In this document: one piece after another, positions 1 through 9,436 of the stretch
Numbering within the stretch: position 1 is the stretch's first letter
Layout: every line of letters starts with the position of its first letter
Assembly: GCF_016798325.1 (NCBI RefSeq)
Contig: NZ_JAERVO010000002.1
Coordinates: forward strand, 124,001-188,000
Direction of reading: 5' to 3'
Source: Marinobacter mangrovi
GTDB lineage: Bacteria; Pseudomonadota; Gammaproteobacteria; Pseudomonadales; Oleiphilaceae
Length of the DNA: 64,000 bases
The notes under the pieces: generated by a model
The model's database searches: none
Seen by the model: only the letters and a program-made list of their open reading frames with translations
What the model was told of the DNA's origin: nothing
Position numbers and translations under genes: made by a program

Positions 1-636
1 CTCGGCAATCGCCCCCTCGATTGGGATGCGGTGATCGCCGATTATGACCGTATTCGCGATTGCATCGCCCGCACCATTCCGGGCTTCGAGAACTTCAATG
101 AACGCCTGAAACAGAGTCGCGGCTTTTATCTGGGCAACCCGGCCCGGGAGCGTCGCTGGCAGACGGCGGGTGGCCGGGCCGGTTTCTCCCCGAATCCGTT
201 GCCGGATGACCTGCTGCACGACCGGGTCAAGGCCTCCGGCCAGACCCCGGACGTCATCCTGCAGACATTGCGCTCCCACGACCAGTACAACACCACTGTG
301 TACGGGCTCAATGACCGCTACCGGGGTGTGTCCGGCCAGCGCCGGGTGGTGTTCATGAACGCGGACGACATCAAACGGCTGGGGTTGGAGGACGGCGAGC
401 GCGTCGACATGACGTCGCTGTGGGAAGACGGCCGTCAACGCTCGGTGACCGGCTTCAAGGTGCTCGCGTACGACATCCCGGCCGGACAGGCCGCGGCCTA
501 CTATCCCGAGACCAACCCACTGGTGCCATTGGAGAGCCGGGGCGAGGGCAGCCATACGCCCACCTCGAAATTCATTGCGATCAAGCTGACACGGAGCGCG
601 GCGCAGGACGACGATCGTATTCTGGCGGCGGGGTAG
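1..636 (+). CDS. FdhF/YdeP-family molybdopterin oxidoreductase, C-terminal part
   Basis: The frame is open from the first base, so this is the 3' end of a larger gene; about 211 codons are visible. The text resembles the C-terminal molydopterin-dinucleotide-binding domain of YdeP/FdhF-like oxidoreductases: a GLNDRYRGVSGQRRVVF stretch, then a segment on the cofactor-binding barrel (DDIKRLGLEDGERVDM), then the YYPETNPLVPLESR and SHTPTSKF motifs near the end. Family members are cytoplasmic Mo enzymes, some linked to acid or formate metabolism. The substrate cannot be told from this end, and the Fe-S and catalytic regions lie outside the window. Confidence 0.85.
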   Translation, partial: LGNRPLDWDAVIADYDRIRDCIARTIPGFENFNERLKQSRGFYLGNPARERRWQTAGGRAGFSPNPLPDDLLHDRVKASGQTPDVILQTLRSHDQYNTTVYGLNDRYRGVSGQRRVVFMNADDIKRLGLEDGERVDMTSLWEDGRQRSVTGFKVLAYDIPAGQAAAYYPETNPLVPLESRGEGSHTPTSKFIAIKLTRSAAQDDDRILAAG

Positions 637-703
637 TGCCGCCGGAGAGTGCGCGCTAAACCGGTTTATGTTCTAGTGCGTGCTTTCGATAGGGAATCTG
701 CCC

Positions 704-1345
704 GTGAACAGAAAAGGCACACTCACGACCTGGAACGACGACCGGGGCTTCGGATTTATTGCGCCCGACGAGGGTGATTCTCAGGTCTTTGCCCACATCA
801 GCGCCTACGCTGGCCGGGGGCGGCCCCGCGCCCATCGCAAGGTGAGCTACCGCATCGAGCGTGATAACCAGGGCCGCTTGCGCGCCGGGCAATTCCGGTT
901 GGTCGGCACGGCCGGGTTGGCAGCGGGCTTTCGTCCTGGCGTCTGGATCGCTGTCGGGGTTGTTCTGCTCGTCGGCGTCGCGCTCGGGTTGGCGTTCCAA
1001 CGGGGTTGGGTGCCGGTGGGGCTGCCTGCCGCCTATGCCATGGCCAGCCTGCTGACCTTCATCGCGTATGGAATCGACAAGCAGGCTGCCGGTAAGGACC
1101 GTCGCCGCATCCCTGAGAACCGGCTGCATCTGTTCGAGGTGTTGGGTGGTTGGCCCGGGGCGCTGTTGGCGCAGCAGGTGTTCCGACACAAAACGCGGAA
1201 GGTGAGTTACCAGGTCGTTTTCTGGCTCGCGGTGCTGGTGAACATCGCTGGGGTGGCCTGGTTCCTGTTGGCACCGGAAGCGTCGAGTTTCCGGCATCAG
1301 CTGGGGTTTGGCGAGTGGCCTGTCGCTCATTCCCTGATCTGGTAA
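704..1345 (+). CDS. Cold-shock domain protein fused to DUF1294 membrane domain
   Basis: The first 65 residues or so form a cold-shock OB-fold with RNP1-like RGFGFI and RNP2-like VFAHIS, which bind single-stranded nucleic acid. The C-terminal part is a DUF1294 domain with about four hydrophobic segments and the typical FIAYGIDKQAA and LGGWPGAL-QQ-F-HKT motifs. I chose the GTG at 704 because AGGGAA at 691-696 sits 7 bases upstream; an in-frame GTG at 680 would add 8 residues without a clear site. This fusion is widespread in gammaproteobacteria. Its role is unknown, perhaps tethering RNA-binding activity to the inner membrane. Confidence 0.88.
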   Translation: MNRKGTLTTWNDDRGFGFIAPDEGDSQVFAHISAYAGRGRPRAHRKVSYRIERDNQGRLRAGQFRLVGTAGLAAGFRPGVWIAVGVVLLVGVALGLAFQRGWVPVGLPAAYAMASLLTFIAYGIDKQAAGKDRRRIPENRLHLFEVLGGWPGALLAQQVFRHKTRKVSYQVVFWLAVLVNIAGVAWFLLAPEASSFRHQLGFGEWPVAHSLIW

Positions 1346-1474
1346 CGGCTATCCGGCTGAACGCCTGCCCGAAGCGCACATAGCCCTGCTGTTTTCGCCG
1401 GCTTCGGCTCATGGGACGGTCCTGTCTTAGGGGCAGTCCGTTCAGTACAGGCAAGTGGCTGACGTGGCCTGTTC

Positions 1475-1506
1475 AAAAAAAACCGGGGCCTAAGCCCCGG
1501 TTTTTA
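1475..1506 (-). terminator. Rho-independent terminator, probably bidirectional
   Basis: A 9-bp GC-rich stem (AACCGGGGC / GCCCCGGTT) with loop CTAA is flanked by an A run on the left and a T run on the right. It lies just past the PhoX stop on the minus strand and can also end transcription from the plus-strand gene upstream. Confidence 0.85.
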
Positions 1507-1528
1507 CTGTCAGCGTCGTAAAGTCGGC

Positions 1529-3667
1529 TTATTCGCCAACCTTGCCGCCATCGGCCTTCTGGATCACCACCGTCGATGCCCGTGGGCGCACGGTGCCGGA
1601 AGTGACCTTGGTGGCGTCTGGGTCAGACGGCCAGTTGCCCGGATGCTGCACGTTGATGAACAGCGCGGTCTTGTCCGGTGTCGTAAAGATACCGGTGATT
1701 TCGCAGCCGTTCGGACCGACGGCAAAGCGCTTGAGGTTGCTCTGATCCTGCTGATCGACGACCGACGGGCTGTTGCTGTTGCCGGAGACCGACGAGGGCA
1801 CGACGGCCAGCAGCTGGTCGTTGGTGTAGTCTGCCACGGCGTTGCCGCCATTGTCGGTCTCGATCCAGAGGATACCCTCTTCACCATCACGCTGGTCGTA
1901 GAACAGACCGTCCGGGCTGGCGAACTGGTTCAGTTCGGTCAGGCCTGACGGATTGTCGTTGCCGGTCACGGCACCACCGAAGACGAAAATTTCCCACTCA
2001 AACGTGGTCGAGGAGGCGGTGCCTTCCTGCCAGCGGATGATCTGGCCGTTTTCGTTGTCGGCGCGCGGGTTGGGGGCGTTGACCGGTGCGGTGGCATAGC
2101 CAACACCCAGGTCATCGATGTCCGTGCCGCTGTTTGTGTAAGTGGCGGCAACGCCCTCAGCGGTACGCTTGGAGTTGTTGGTCAGCGTCATGTACACATC
2201 GCCGCTGGCCGGATCGACCGCGCCCCATTCCGGACGGTCCATCGGGGTCGCGCCCATGATATCGGCCGCGTCACAGGTGTTGATGATCACGCCGGCCAGG
2301 TCATCGGCGGCCAGGCCCAGGGCCGCAGCCAGGGTGCCACCGTCCGGGGTTTCCGCGTCCGGTGTCAGCGGCAGCCATTCGCCCGTGCCGTCGGCATTGA
2401 ACTTGGCCACGTACAGGGTGCCTTCGTCCATGTACTTGCTGCCGATGGCCATGCGGTCATAGGTGCCGCCGACATTGTTGGCATCCGACGCGCTCCAGAC
2501 GGCATCGGAAACAAACTTGTAGATGTATTCGTTGCGGGAATCGTGACCGGAGTAGAACACCACCGGCTCGCCTTCCACCAGTTTACCCGGCCAGCAGCCT
2601 TCGTGGCGGAAACGGCCCAGGTGGGTCCGCTTCATCGCTTCGCCGGTGTACGGGTCGATCTCGACGATGTAGCCGAAGGTGCGCGGCTCGTTGCGGTAAT
2701 CGTCTGCAGCGGTGGCGCCTGAGGGCGTGGCGTCAAAGCGGCCGAACTCGTCATTGACTTCGGAGCCGTCACCGGCCGCGGTTTCCCAGCCGTAGCGACC
2801 GCCGCTGGACTCGATCCCCAGTCGATCGTCATCGTTGTAACGGCTGGCGGTCTTGACGAAGTAACCCGGCCAGTTTTCCTCACAGGTCAGGTAGGTGCCC
2901 CACGGGGTGTAACCGGCTGCACAGTTGTTGTTGGTGCCGCGGGTTTTGGTGCCGTCCGTGGAGTACTTGGTGATGACGTAATCGCTGCCGGCGACCGGGC
3001 CGGCCAGGCCGATTTCGGTGGCCGACGTGATGCGACGGTTGTAGGGCGAGTTCTCAACGTGGCTCCAGCTGCCGTCAGAGGCTTTCTTGACTTCAACCAG
3101 CGTGACGCCGTGCGCGTTGATCTCGGTACGTACTTCATCGGCCGGGCGTGGGCTGGTGGTGGTCGGGCCGCCTTGCGGTTCCCACAGCGCGGCCTGATCG
3201 ATGTATTCGTTGTTCAACGCCAGGATAAAATTGCTGGAGGCGGTGTCTTCGGCCAGCGGGAAGTGGTACATGCCGTCGTGGTGCATGCCGACGCTGTTTT
3301 CCTGGATGGTCGGTGTAAAGGCCAGCGACTCGCTCCAGCCGCTGATGCTGTCGTTCAGTGCGGTGCCCCAGGGAATCAGGATCTGGGCGGTGTAACCGTC
3401 CGGGACAACGATCGCGTCGGTCTTGGAGCCGAGGATCGCGTCAAACCCGAGGGAAAACGGCTGCGTGGTTGATCCGTCGTCGTTGTCGTCATCATCGTCA
3501 CTGCAGCCGGCAAGGCTGAGCCCGAAACCACCGAGCATGGTGGCGGCGGCGATCTGGAGACTGCCCCGCATCACATCCCGCCGGTTGAGGCGACGTTCCA
3601 TGACCGATGAAAAGGGTTCGTTCGTGCTGCGATTCAAGATTTCGTGGCTCTCGATTTCCTTGCTCAT
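1529..3667 (-). CDS. phoX: PhoX-family alkaline phosphatase (DUF839), Tat-exported
   Basis: The 712-residue protein has a twin-arginine leader (NRRDVMRG followed by a hydrophobic stretch and a GC lipobox-like end), then an Asp-rich linker and a DUF839 beta-propeller domain. Visible motifs include HDGMYHF, NNEYID, CEENWPGYF, GRFRHEGCWPG and a final NVQHPG. PhoX enzymes are periplasmic or surface phosphomonoesterases that use Ca and Fe rather than Zn, and they release phosphate from organic esters. It faces a divergent PsiE-family gene at 3901, which fits phosphate-starvation control. The length agrees with the family. A bidirectional terminator follows at 1475-1506. Confidence 0.92.
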   Translation of the reverse strand: MSKEIESHEILNRSTNEPFSSVMERRLNRRDVMRGSLQIAAATMLGGFGLSLAGCSDDDDDNDDGSTTQPFSLGFDAILGSKTDAIVVPDGYTAQILIPWGTALNDSISGWSESLAFTPTIQENSVGMHHDGMYHFPLAEDTASSNFILALNNEYIDQAALWEPQGGPTTTSPRPADEVRTEINAHGVTLVEVKKASDGSWSHVENSPYNRRITSATEIGLAGPVAGSDYVITKYSTDGTKTRGTNNNCAAGYTPWGTYLTCEENWPGYFVKTASRYNDDDRLGIESSGGRYGWETAAGDGSEVNDEFGRFDATPSGATAADDYRNEPRTFGYIVEIDPYTGEAMKRTHLGRFRHEGCWPGKLVEGEPVVFYSGHDSRNEYIYKFVSDAVWSASDANNVGGTYDRMAIGSKYMDEGTLYVAKFNADGTGEWLPLTPDAETPDGGTLAAALGLAADDLAGVIINTCDAADIMGATPMDRPEWGAVDPASGDVYMTLTNNSKRTAEGVAATYTNSGTDIDDLGVGYATAPVNAPNPRADNENGQIIRWQEGTASSTTFEWEIFVFGGAVTGNDNPSGLTELNQFASPDGLFYDQRDGEEGILWIETDNGGNAVADYTNDQLLAVVPSSVSGNSNSPSVVDQQDQSNLKRFAVGPNGCEITGIFTTPDKTALFINVQHPGNWPSDPDATKVTSGTVRPRASTVVIQKADGGKVGE

Positions 3668-3747
3668 GCTTTTATTTCCCCATCAGGTTTTATCCAGGCG
3701 TCGGGCGGTTATGCCCGGTGATCCGAAAGGGAGGTTATCGATGATAA

Positions 3748-3754
3748 ATGACAG
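3748..3754 (-). promoter_or_regulatory. Possible PhoB half-site between phoX and psiE
   Basis: One perfect CTGTCAT half-site reads on the minus strand in the 233-base divergent gap. The 11-base-spaced partner (3737-3743) matches only 3 of 7 positions, so a full Pho box is not established. The location upstream of two phosphate-family genes is the main support. Confidence 0.3.
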
Positions 3755-3900
3755 GATGGTTAAGGAATTACGACGGTGACGTTGGCGTCGGATAGTTGCG
3801 TCAGTTGCAGTCGGTGCGGTGCCTTCAAAGAATAACTTGCCGGACGGCGCCGGGGATCTAAGCTCCAGAGAGTAGAGTCAGCACAGGACGCAGGACAACT

Positions 3901-4371
3901 ATGGCCAATGAACGATCCCGCCGCGACCACCGGATTGTCCATGAAGAGCTCCCGAGGGATTACGAAAACAAGCTGATCAGCAAACTTCACGTCGTCATAC
4001 GTGGCTCGATCGCCATTCTGGCCATCCTGATGACGCTGGTGATTGTGTGGGGTGTACTGGACGTCGGGTACATCCTGATCATGAAACTCCTGTCGCCACC
4101 GTTCCTGCTGTTGTCGGTGGGCGACATCTTCCAGCTGTTTGGCACCTTCATGATCGTGCTGATCGCCGTGGAGATCTTCATTAACATCCGTCTGTATCTC
4201 GGCACCAACGTCATTCCCATCCAGCTGGTGGTCGCCACCGCATTGATGGCGATCGCCCGAAAGGTCATCGTGCTCGACATTGAAAAAGTGGCCTACACCG
4301 ATGTTCTGGCGATTGCGGCTGTGGTGCTCGCCCTGGGCATCACCCATTGGTTGATTGTGCGCGATCACTGA
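3901..4371 (+). CDS. psiE: PsiE-family phosphate-starvation-inducible membrane protein
   Basis: The product has 156 residues with four predicted transmembrane helices (about residues 30-55, 62-85, 88-108 and 130-152). It carries the family's GDIFQLFGTFMIVLIAVEIF and LVVATALMAIARKVIVLD segments. PsiE proteins are inner-membrane proteins induced by phosphate limitation in E. coli; their molecular role is not known. The divergent partner is phoX, which supports a shared phosphate response. Confidence 0.88.
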   Translation: MANERSRRDHRIVHEELPRDYENKLISKLHVVIRGSIAILAILMTLVIVWGVLDVGYILIMKLLSPPFLLLSVGDIFQLFGTFMIVLIAVEIFINIRLYLGTNVIPIQLVVATALMAIARKVIVLDIEKVAYTDVLAIAAVVLALGITHWLIVRDH

Positions 4372-4483
4372 CCCGTGACGCGACCGGCCGGGTTATTAAA
4401 GGTCGGGCGGACCCGGGGACGCTCGCCGAACGATTGCCTTCATGGCCACCGGTACGGTCGGGCCCGGCGCCCTTGTGGTTTGG

Positions 4484-5551
4484 TCAGAATGGAGCGTCTT
4501 TAACGGCTTTCATCTGACCGGTGACGTTCCCGAACAGATTCCAGTCGTTCGGATCGAGTGTCATCACCGATGCGCCCTGGGACAGATCGATGCTGGCGAG
4601 GTCCACCCAGATGACCCCCGGCAGGGTGGACAGCTGGAGAAAATAGCGTCGGCGCTTCTGATCGGCGATCGTGCGGTATTCCGTGCTGTAGCTGTCGTAG
4701 GTCGAATCACGGCCTTTGTAGGGGGCGCCAATGGGCACCGAGACGTTGTACAGCAAGGACATCATGGTGGCGACGGCCGCCCGGTCGGAGGCGGGCTCTT
4801 TCAGCACATTCAGGAAATAGCTGGCGCGCTGAAAGCGATCAATCGGGTTGACGTTACCCGGCAGCGTCATATCCCGGCTGGGGTTGGAATAGTCGTGCTG
4901 GCCAAGCATTTTCAGCTGCTCTGGGAAGGCCGGGTCATTGGTCATCACCCGGTACTTGCGGTCGTGGTAGATGTGCAGGGTGCCGTTTTCGTACTCCATG
5001 ATGGCGGAGTCGCCGGTTTCATCCTCCACCGCCAGGTGCAGGTTCGCCTTGTGACCCCGTGCCTCCACCATGACCAACTGGATGTCATCCATACTATCGA
5101 TGGCGTCGCCAACAGTCGCGGCGTTATCCAGCAGGTACTGCCCCCAGAGCCCGGCTTGCAGACCCTGTTTTGACGTATCCCGAGGTCCGAAGTCGGTGGC
5201 ATTGAAATAGAGCAGGTGTACCGCTAGGCCCCGCTCGTTCATGCCGTCAATCGCACCAATGCCGTAGGTTGCGGTCACGATGCTGCCGTATTTCGAGGTC
5301 CAGCGGGCCGGATTGTCCTGGACGATGCGGTGACCGGCAAGGATCCCACCATCCCGCTCGATACCCCGGGGAAATGCCATGAGCACCGGCTCCGTCGTTT
5401 CCGGCCAGTCCATGGTACGGCCAGTGAACACGCCCAGGTCCGTGGACCAGAGAATGCGGGTGCAAGCCTGGGTCGCTTGGCTGGACATCAGTGTCAGTAT
5501 GGCACCCAGTAAGGCGGTATTCAGGCGCGCGATTGAGGGTTTCCCGAACAT
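4484..5551 (-). CDS. Secreted linear amide C-N hydrolase (choloylglycine hydrolase / penicillin acylase family)
   Basis: The 355-residue protein begins with a signal peptide ending ATQA, directly before Cys30-Thr-Arg. This is the N-terminal nucleophile cysteine expected after cleavage in the Ntn-hydrolase PF02275 family. Other family landmarks are GRTMDWP (the Asp after the RTMDW motif), GMNERGLAVHLLYF, and the late YNVSVP segment. Such enzymes hydrolyse linear amides, including bile salts, penicillin V and N-acyl homoserine lactones. Export to the periplasm and a marine setting make acyl-homoserine-lactone or environmental amide hydrolysis plausible, but the substrate cannot be assigned. It is monocistronic. 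Confidence 0.88.
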   Translation of the reverse strand: MFGKPSIARLNTALLGAILTLMSSQATQACTRILWSTDLGVFTGRTMDWPETTEPVLMAFPRGIERDGGILAGHRIVQDNPARWTSKYGSIVTATYGIGAIDGMNERGLAVHLLYFNATDFGPRDTSKQGLQAGLWGQYLLDNAATVGDAIDSMDDIQLVMVEARGHKANLHLAVEDETGDSAIMEYENGTLHIYHDRKYRVMTNDPAFPEQLKMLGQHDYSNPSRDMTLPGNVNPIDRFQRASYFLNVLKEPASDRAAVATMMSLLYNVSVPIGAPYKGRDSTYDSYSTEYRTIADQKRRRYFLQLSTLPGVIWVDLASIDLSQGASVMTLDPNDWNLFGNVTGQMKAVKDAPF

Positions 5552-5758
5552 GCTGATCTCCTTGCTCGTATCGCTTTGCGCTCATCCGTGATGGCTATGT
5601 GGACCCCTAAAGCATAGCCGCGCCTGAATGGGCGTGCAGCGTCTATTCACGGTTGATCCAGGTATTGAGTCCGGCCGGGCTTTGCGGGCGTAAGTCTTGA
5701 GACATCGAGCCATTTCGCGATACTGGCATCCTGTCTTTCATTGATGGCCTGAGCTTCC

Positions 5759-6631
5759 ATGGAATTCCTTCGACAACGTCTCGAACAGCAGATCATGGGC
5801 CTGAGCGGCCTGGCGCTGGGTGGTATCGACTATGAATCGCCGGCGGGAGATCCCGGGCTGTTCGGGCCGGGCTGCGTGTGCTGGCGGGTCCATGCGGACT
5901 TTCCGGCCATGCTGTGTGGCGGCATCGGCGCGCTGATGTTGCAGATGCTGCATCCCCTGGCGCTGGCGGGTGTGCTGGACCATTCCAATTTCCGAGAGGA
6001 CATGATCGGCCGGTTGCGGCGGACCAGCCAGTTTATTGCCGGGACCACCTTTGCCGCCGAAGCGGATGCCCGCCGACTGATCGATCGGGTGCGCCGGATC
6101 CATGCGCAAGTGCGGGGCACTGCGCCGGATGGCCGGTCGTACGCGGCAGACGATCCCGACTTGCTGGTCTGGGTTCATGTGGCGGAAGTGCGCAGCTTTC
6201 TGTCGGCCTACTTGCGGTATTGCAATCCCGACCTGGGCGGTGCGGAGCAGGACCGTTATTACGACGAAGTGGCGCGGATCGCCGAAGCCCTGGGCGCCAC
6301 TGACGTGCCCCGTTCACGACAGGCGGTGCAGGACTATCTCGAGCGCATGCGACCACAGCTCGTATTCGACGAGCGAACGGCCGACGTGTTGTCCCTGCTG
6401 ATGACGGCACCGGCACCCAACCGGCTCACCCAGCCGGTGGGGCGGGTGATGACCCGGGCCGGTCTCCAGTTGCTGCCGGACTGGGCCCAAACCCTGATCG
6501 GCATGAACCTCAGCCCCTGGCGCCGCCGGGCCATTGAACGCAGCATGAACACCCTGGCGCCGGCCTTGCGTTGGTCGCTGCGCAACGGCGCCTCCCACCG
6601 GGCACAACGGCGTATGGGCATCGCGGGCTGA
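5759..6631 (+). CDS. MpaB-like oxygenase family protein (DUF2236)
   Basis: The 290-residue protein shows the DUF2236/ER-bound oxygenase MpaB signature. It has an arginine-bearing W-R-VHADFPAMLCGGIGALMLQ stretch, LHPLALAGVLDHSNF, and a histidine in WVHVAEVRSFLSAYLRY. MpaB relatives are haem-dependent oxygenases or latex-clearing-protein-like enzymes, and bacterial DUF2236 members mostly have no assigned substrate. There is no signal peptide. The ribosome-binding site is weak. It stands between the amidase and ftsH with no clear operon partner. Confidence 0.85.
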   Translation: MEFLRQRLEQQIMGLSGLALGGIDYESPAGDPGLFGPGCVCWRVHADFPAMLCGGIGALMLQMLHPLALAGVLDHSNFREDMIGRLRRTSQFIAGTTFAAEADARRLIDRVRRIHAQVRGTAPDGRSYAADDPDLLVWVHVAEVRSFLSAYLRYCNPDLGGAEQDRYYDEVARIAEALGATDVPRSRQAVQDYLERMRPQLVFDERTADVLSLLMTAPAPNRLTQPVGRVMTRAGLQLLPDWAQTLIGMNLSPWRRRAIERSMNTLAPALRWSLRNGASHRAQRRMGIAG

Positions 6632-6709
6632 TAAGTACCCCGGCATTTCCTCACATTTGCTTGACTCAAGTCATATTGGAGACCGGCCAGTCGCTCTATC
6701 GTTTCCGTT

Positions 6710-8593
6710 ATGGCAACGTTACCTTCACCTCCCAGAAATTCGCCCTATCTCTGGTACGCCCTGATTTTCCTGTTCGGGATGTTGGCCTTACGGGATTACC
6801 TACAGGGAAACAGCGACGTCCGGACGATCCCTTACAGCGAGTTCCAGCAGGCACTGGCGGACGGTCAGGTCGCGAGTGTGGTGATCGGCAGTGATCGCAT
6901 TCGCGGTGAGTACAAGTCCCCTCAGGGTGGCGTTTCAAAATTCACGACGATTCCCGTGCCGGCGGATCTGCGTGCCGATCTGGAAAAGGCGGGCGTTGAG
7001 TACAGCGCCACCCGGGACCAGACCTGGCTCACCCAGGTGCTCTCCTGGCTCCTGCCCATGGCCCTGTTCCTCGGCGTCTGGCTGTTTGTGATTCGCCGGT
7101 TGGCGGGCGGTGCCGGTGGCGGCGGCATGGGCAGTTTCATGCAGGTCGGCAAGAGCCGCGCCAAGATCTACGTGGAAACGGACACCCGCGTGGGCTTCGA
7201 GGATGTCGCCGGCGTCGACGAAGCCAAGGAAGAACTGCAGGAAATCATTGAGTTCCTGAAAGATCCGAAGCGCTATGGCAGCCTCGGGGCGCATATCCCC
7301 AAAGGCGTGCTCCTGGTTGGCCCGCCGGGCACCGGTAAGACGCTGCTCGCCCGGGCCGTAGCGGGCGAGGCGGCGGTGCCGTTTTTCTCCATCAGCGGCT
7401 CGGAATTCGTCGAAATGTTTGTGGGCGTCGGCGCAGCCCGTGTCCGGGATCTGTTCGAGCAGGCCCGGCAGAAAGCGCCGGCCATCATCTTCATTGATGA
7501 GCTGGATGCGCTGGGCCGGGCGCGGGGGGCCTTCAATCCGGGCGGCGGCCATGATGAGCGGGAGCAGACCCTGAATCAGTTGCTGGTGGAACTGGATGGC
7601 TTCGATCCCAGCGAGGGCCTGGTGTTGCTGGCGGCCACCAACCGGCCGGAAATCCTGGATCCGGCGCTGCTGCGGGCGGGTCGTTTCGATCGGCAGGTTC
7701 TGGTGGATCGGCCGGACAAACGGGGCCGGGTCCAGATCCTGAAAGTCCACATCAAAAAGATCCTGCTGGACCCGCTGGTCTCTCTGGAGCAGGTGGCGGC
7801 ACTGACCACGGGCTTCACCGGTGCTGACCTGGCGAACCTGGTCAACGAGGCGGCCCTGCTGGCCACACGCCGGCGGGCCACGCAGGTGACCATGGAGGAT
7901 TTCACCCAGGCCATTGAGCGTATCGTGGCGGGCCTGGAGAAGAAGAACCGAATCCTCAACGCCCGCGAGCGGGCGATTGTCGCCCATCATGAAATGGGCC
8001 ACGCGTTGATGGCGCTGATGCTGCCCGGTGTCGATCCGGTCCACAAGGTGTCGATCATTCCCCGGGGGATCGGTGCCCTGGGCTACACTCTGCAGCGACC
8101 TACCGAGGACCGCTTCCTGATGACCCGGGAAGAACTGGAAAACAAGATCGCCGTCCTGCTGGGTGGTCGCGCCGCCGAGAAACTGATCTTCGGCCATCTA
8201 TCCACCGGCGCCGCGGACGACCTGGCCAAGGCCACCGACATCGCCCGCAGCATGGTGGCCCGCTACGGCATGGATGAGACGCTCGGTTGCGTCACCTACG
8301 ACACGGAGCGACCGAATTTGCTCGGCGGGTACGTTCCGCCGGGTGAGCGCCCGTTCAGCGAGCACAGTGCCGAGGCGATTGACGAGGCCGTGAAAACGAT
8401 CGTCCAGAACGTCTTTGACAGAACCTACCAGGCGCTGTCCGATCATCGCGCCCTGCTGGAAAACTGCGCCCGGGAATTACTGGCGCATGAAACGCTGGAG
8501 ACCGAAGATCTGGAGCGTCTCACCGCGGAACTGGCCGGTCAGCCGGAGGTCCGGAAAACCGCCGGTACAGCGCCTTTGAAGGCGCCGGAATAA
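6710..8593 (+). CDS. ftsH: ATP-dependent zinc metalloprotease FtsH
   Basis: This is a complete FtsH of 627 residues: an N-terminal membrane helix, a small FtsH extracellular domain, a second helix near residues 110-128, then the AAA module. Landmarks are Walker A GPPGTGKT, Walker [10 protein letters not shown], the second region of homology [18 protein letters not shown], and an M41 protease domain with zinc motif HEMGH at residues 427-431. FtsH is an inner-membrane hexamer that degrades misassembled membrane proteins and regulators. There is no neighbouring rrmJ/ftsJ, folP or glmM as at the usual housekeeping locus. This copy may therefore be a paralogue, and I cannot test that here. Confidence 0.95.
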   Translation: MATLPSPPRNSPYLWYALIFLFGMLALRDYLQGNSDVRTIPYSEFQQALADGQVASVVIGSDRIRGEYKSPQGGVSKFTTIPVPADLRADLEKAGVEYSATRDQTWLTQVLSWLLPMALFLGVWLFVIRRLAGGAGGGGMGSFMQVGKSRAKIYVETDTRVGFEDVAGVDEAKEELQEIIEFLKDPKRYGSLGAHIPKGVLLVGPPGTGKTLLARAVAGEAAVPFFSISGSEFVEMFVGVGAARVRDLFEQARQKAPAIIFIDELDALGRARGAFNPGGGHDEREQTLNQLLVELDGFDPSEGLVLLAATNRPEILDPALLRAGRFDRQVLVDRPDKRGRVQILKVHIKKILLDPLVSLEQVAALTTGFTGADLANLVNEAALLATRRRATQVTMEDFTQAIERIVAGLEKKNRILNARERAIVAHHEMGHALMALMLPGVDPVHKVSIIPRGIGALGYTLQRPTEDRFLMTREELENKIAVLLGGRAAEKLIFGHLSTGAADDLAKATDIARSMVARYGMDETLGCVTYDTERPNLLGGYVPPGERPFSEHSAEAIDEAVKTIVQNVFDRTYQALSDHRALLENCARELLAHETLETEDLERLTAELAGQPEVRKTAGTAPLKAPE

Positions 8594-8613
8594 ATCGACC
8601 TGCAGACGGGACA

Positions 8614-9159
8614 CTAGGACCAGGACGCCGTGATGCCCGCCGCTTGCATTTGCTGCAGTTGAACGACCATCCAGGGACTGAAGGCCCAGGGTGTGGCGGC
8701 GACCGCCGTCAGCAGATCCGTCGGACGAACCCACTGATGATCCATCACCTCGCTGGGCCGACGGTGCAGATCGCTGATGCAACGGGCGGAAAAGACCGGG
8801 CAAAACTCATTTTCGACGATGCCGGAGGCGTCCCGGGCCCGGTACTGGAAGTCCGGCAGCAGGATCGTGACGTCACGAATCTCGGCGCCCAGCTCGTACC
8901 GGCAGCGCCGTTTTACGGCATCGGCGGGCGCCTCGTCGGGCAGCGGATGACCACAGGCGGAATTCGTCCAGACGCCGGGCCAGGCCACTTTATTCAGGGC
9001 TCGCCGGGTCAGTAAGAGCTCACCCTCATCGTTGAACAGATAGCAGGAAAAGGCGAGATGCAGCGGTGTTTGCGTCGTATGGATCGTCGTCTTGTCTGCG
9101 GTTCCGATCGGGCGGTGCTGGCTGTCCAGCAACACCACCTGTTCGTCGTTGTCGTTCAT
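8614..9159 (-). CDS. idi: Isopentenyl-diphosphate delta-isomerase, type I
   Basis: The 181-residue Nudix-fold enzyme interconverts IPP and DMAPP for isoprenoid synthesis in the cytoplasm. The catalytic Cys69 in TNSACGHP and Glu118 in VENEFCPVF match the family, as do the metal-binding histidines His27 and His34. Its divergent neighbour is a DASH cryptochrome, a pairing often seen with light-induced carotenoid genes, although no crt genes are in this window. It ends only 20 bases from the convergent ftsH stop. Confidence 0.93.
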   Translation of the reverse strand: MNDNDEQVVLLDSQHRPIGTADKTTIHTTQTPLHLAFSCYLFNDEGELLLTRRALNKVAWPGVWTNSACGHPLPDEAPADAVKRRCRYELGAEIRDVTILLPDFQYRARDASGIVENEFCPVFSARCISDLHRRPSEVMDHQWVRPTDLLTAVAATPWAFSPWMVVQLQQMQAAGITASWS

Positions 9160-9436
9160 TCATGCTCCAGAATCGTATTCTTCCCGGATGATCGGGCCCT
9201 GTTTCTACGACATGGTTGGTCATCCGGTCCAACTACCATAACCGGCCTGTCTCCCGGAGGGTATGGGGGCTTGCCACAGGCTGATTACCCGGTTCCATGG
9301 CGGTCATTGAAAACTTGCCGTGTCGAACGCACCGGCCGTCCCCCTATACTGGCCGCAGGTATCCGGCAGGAACGGCCATCCGGTGGCGGCTGAGGTACGT
9401 AATCAGACAAACCACTCCGCTGTTCGGGATAACGTT

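Noticed and set aside
4442-5173. Plus-strand frame opposite the amidase gene
   Set aside because: Composition is typical of antisense GC-rich frames, and the minus strand carries a complete gene with signal peptide and catalytic Cys.
9320-9436. Upstream GTG start for the cryptochrome
   Set aside because: The 39 extra residues show no photolyase homology and a possible -10 element lies inside them.
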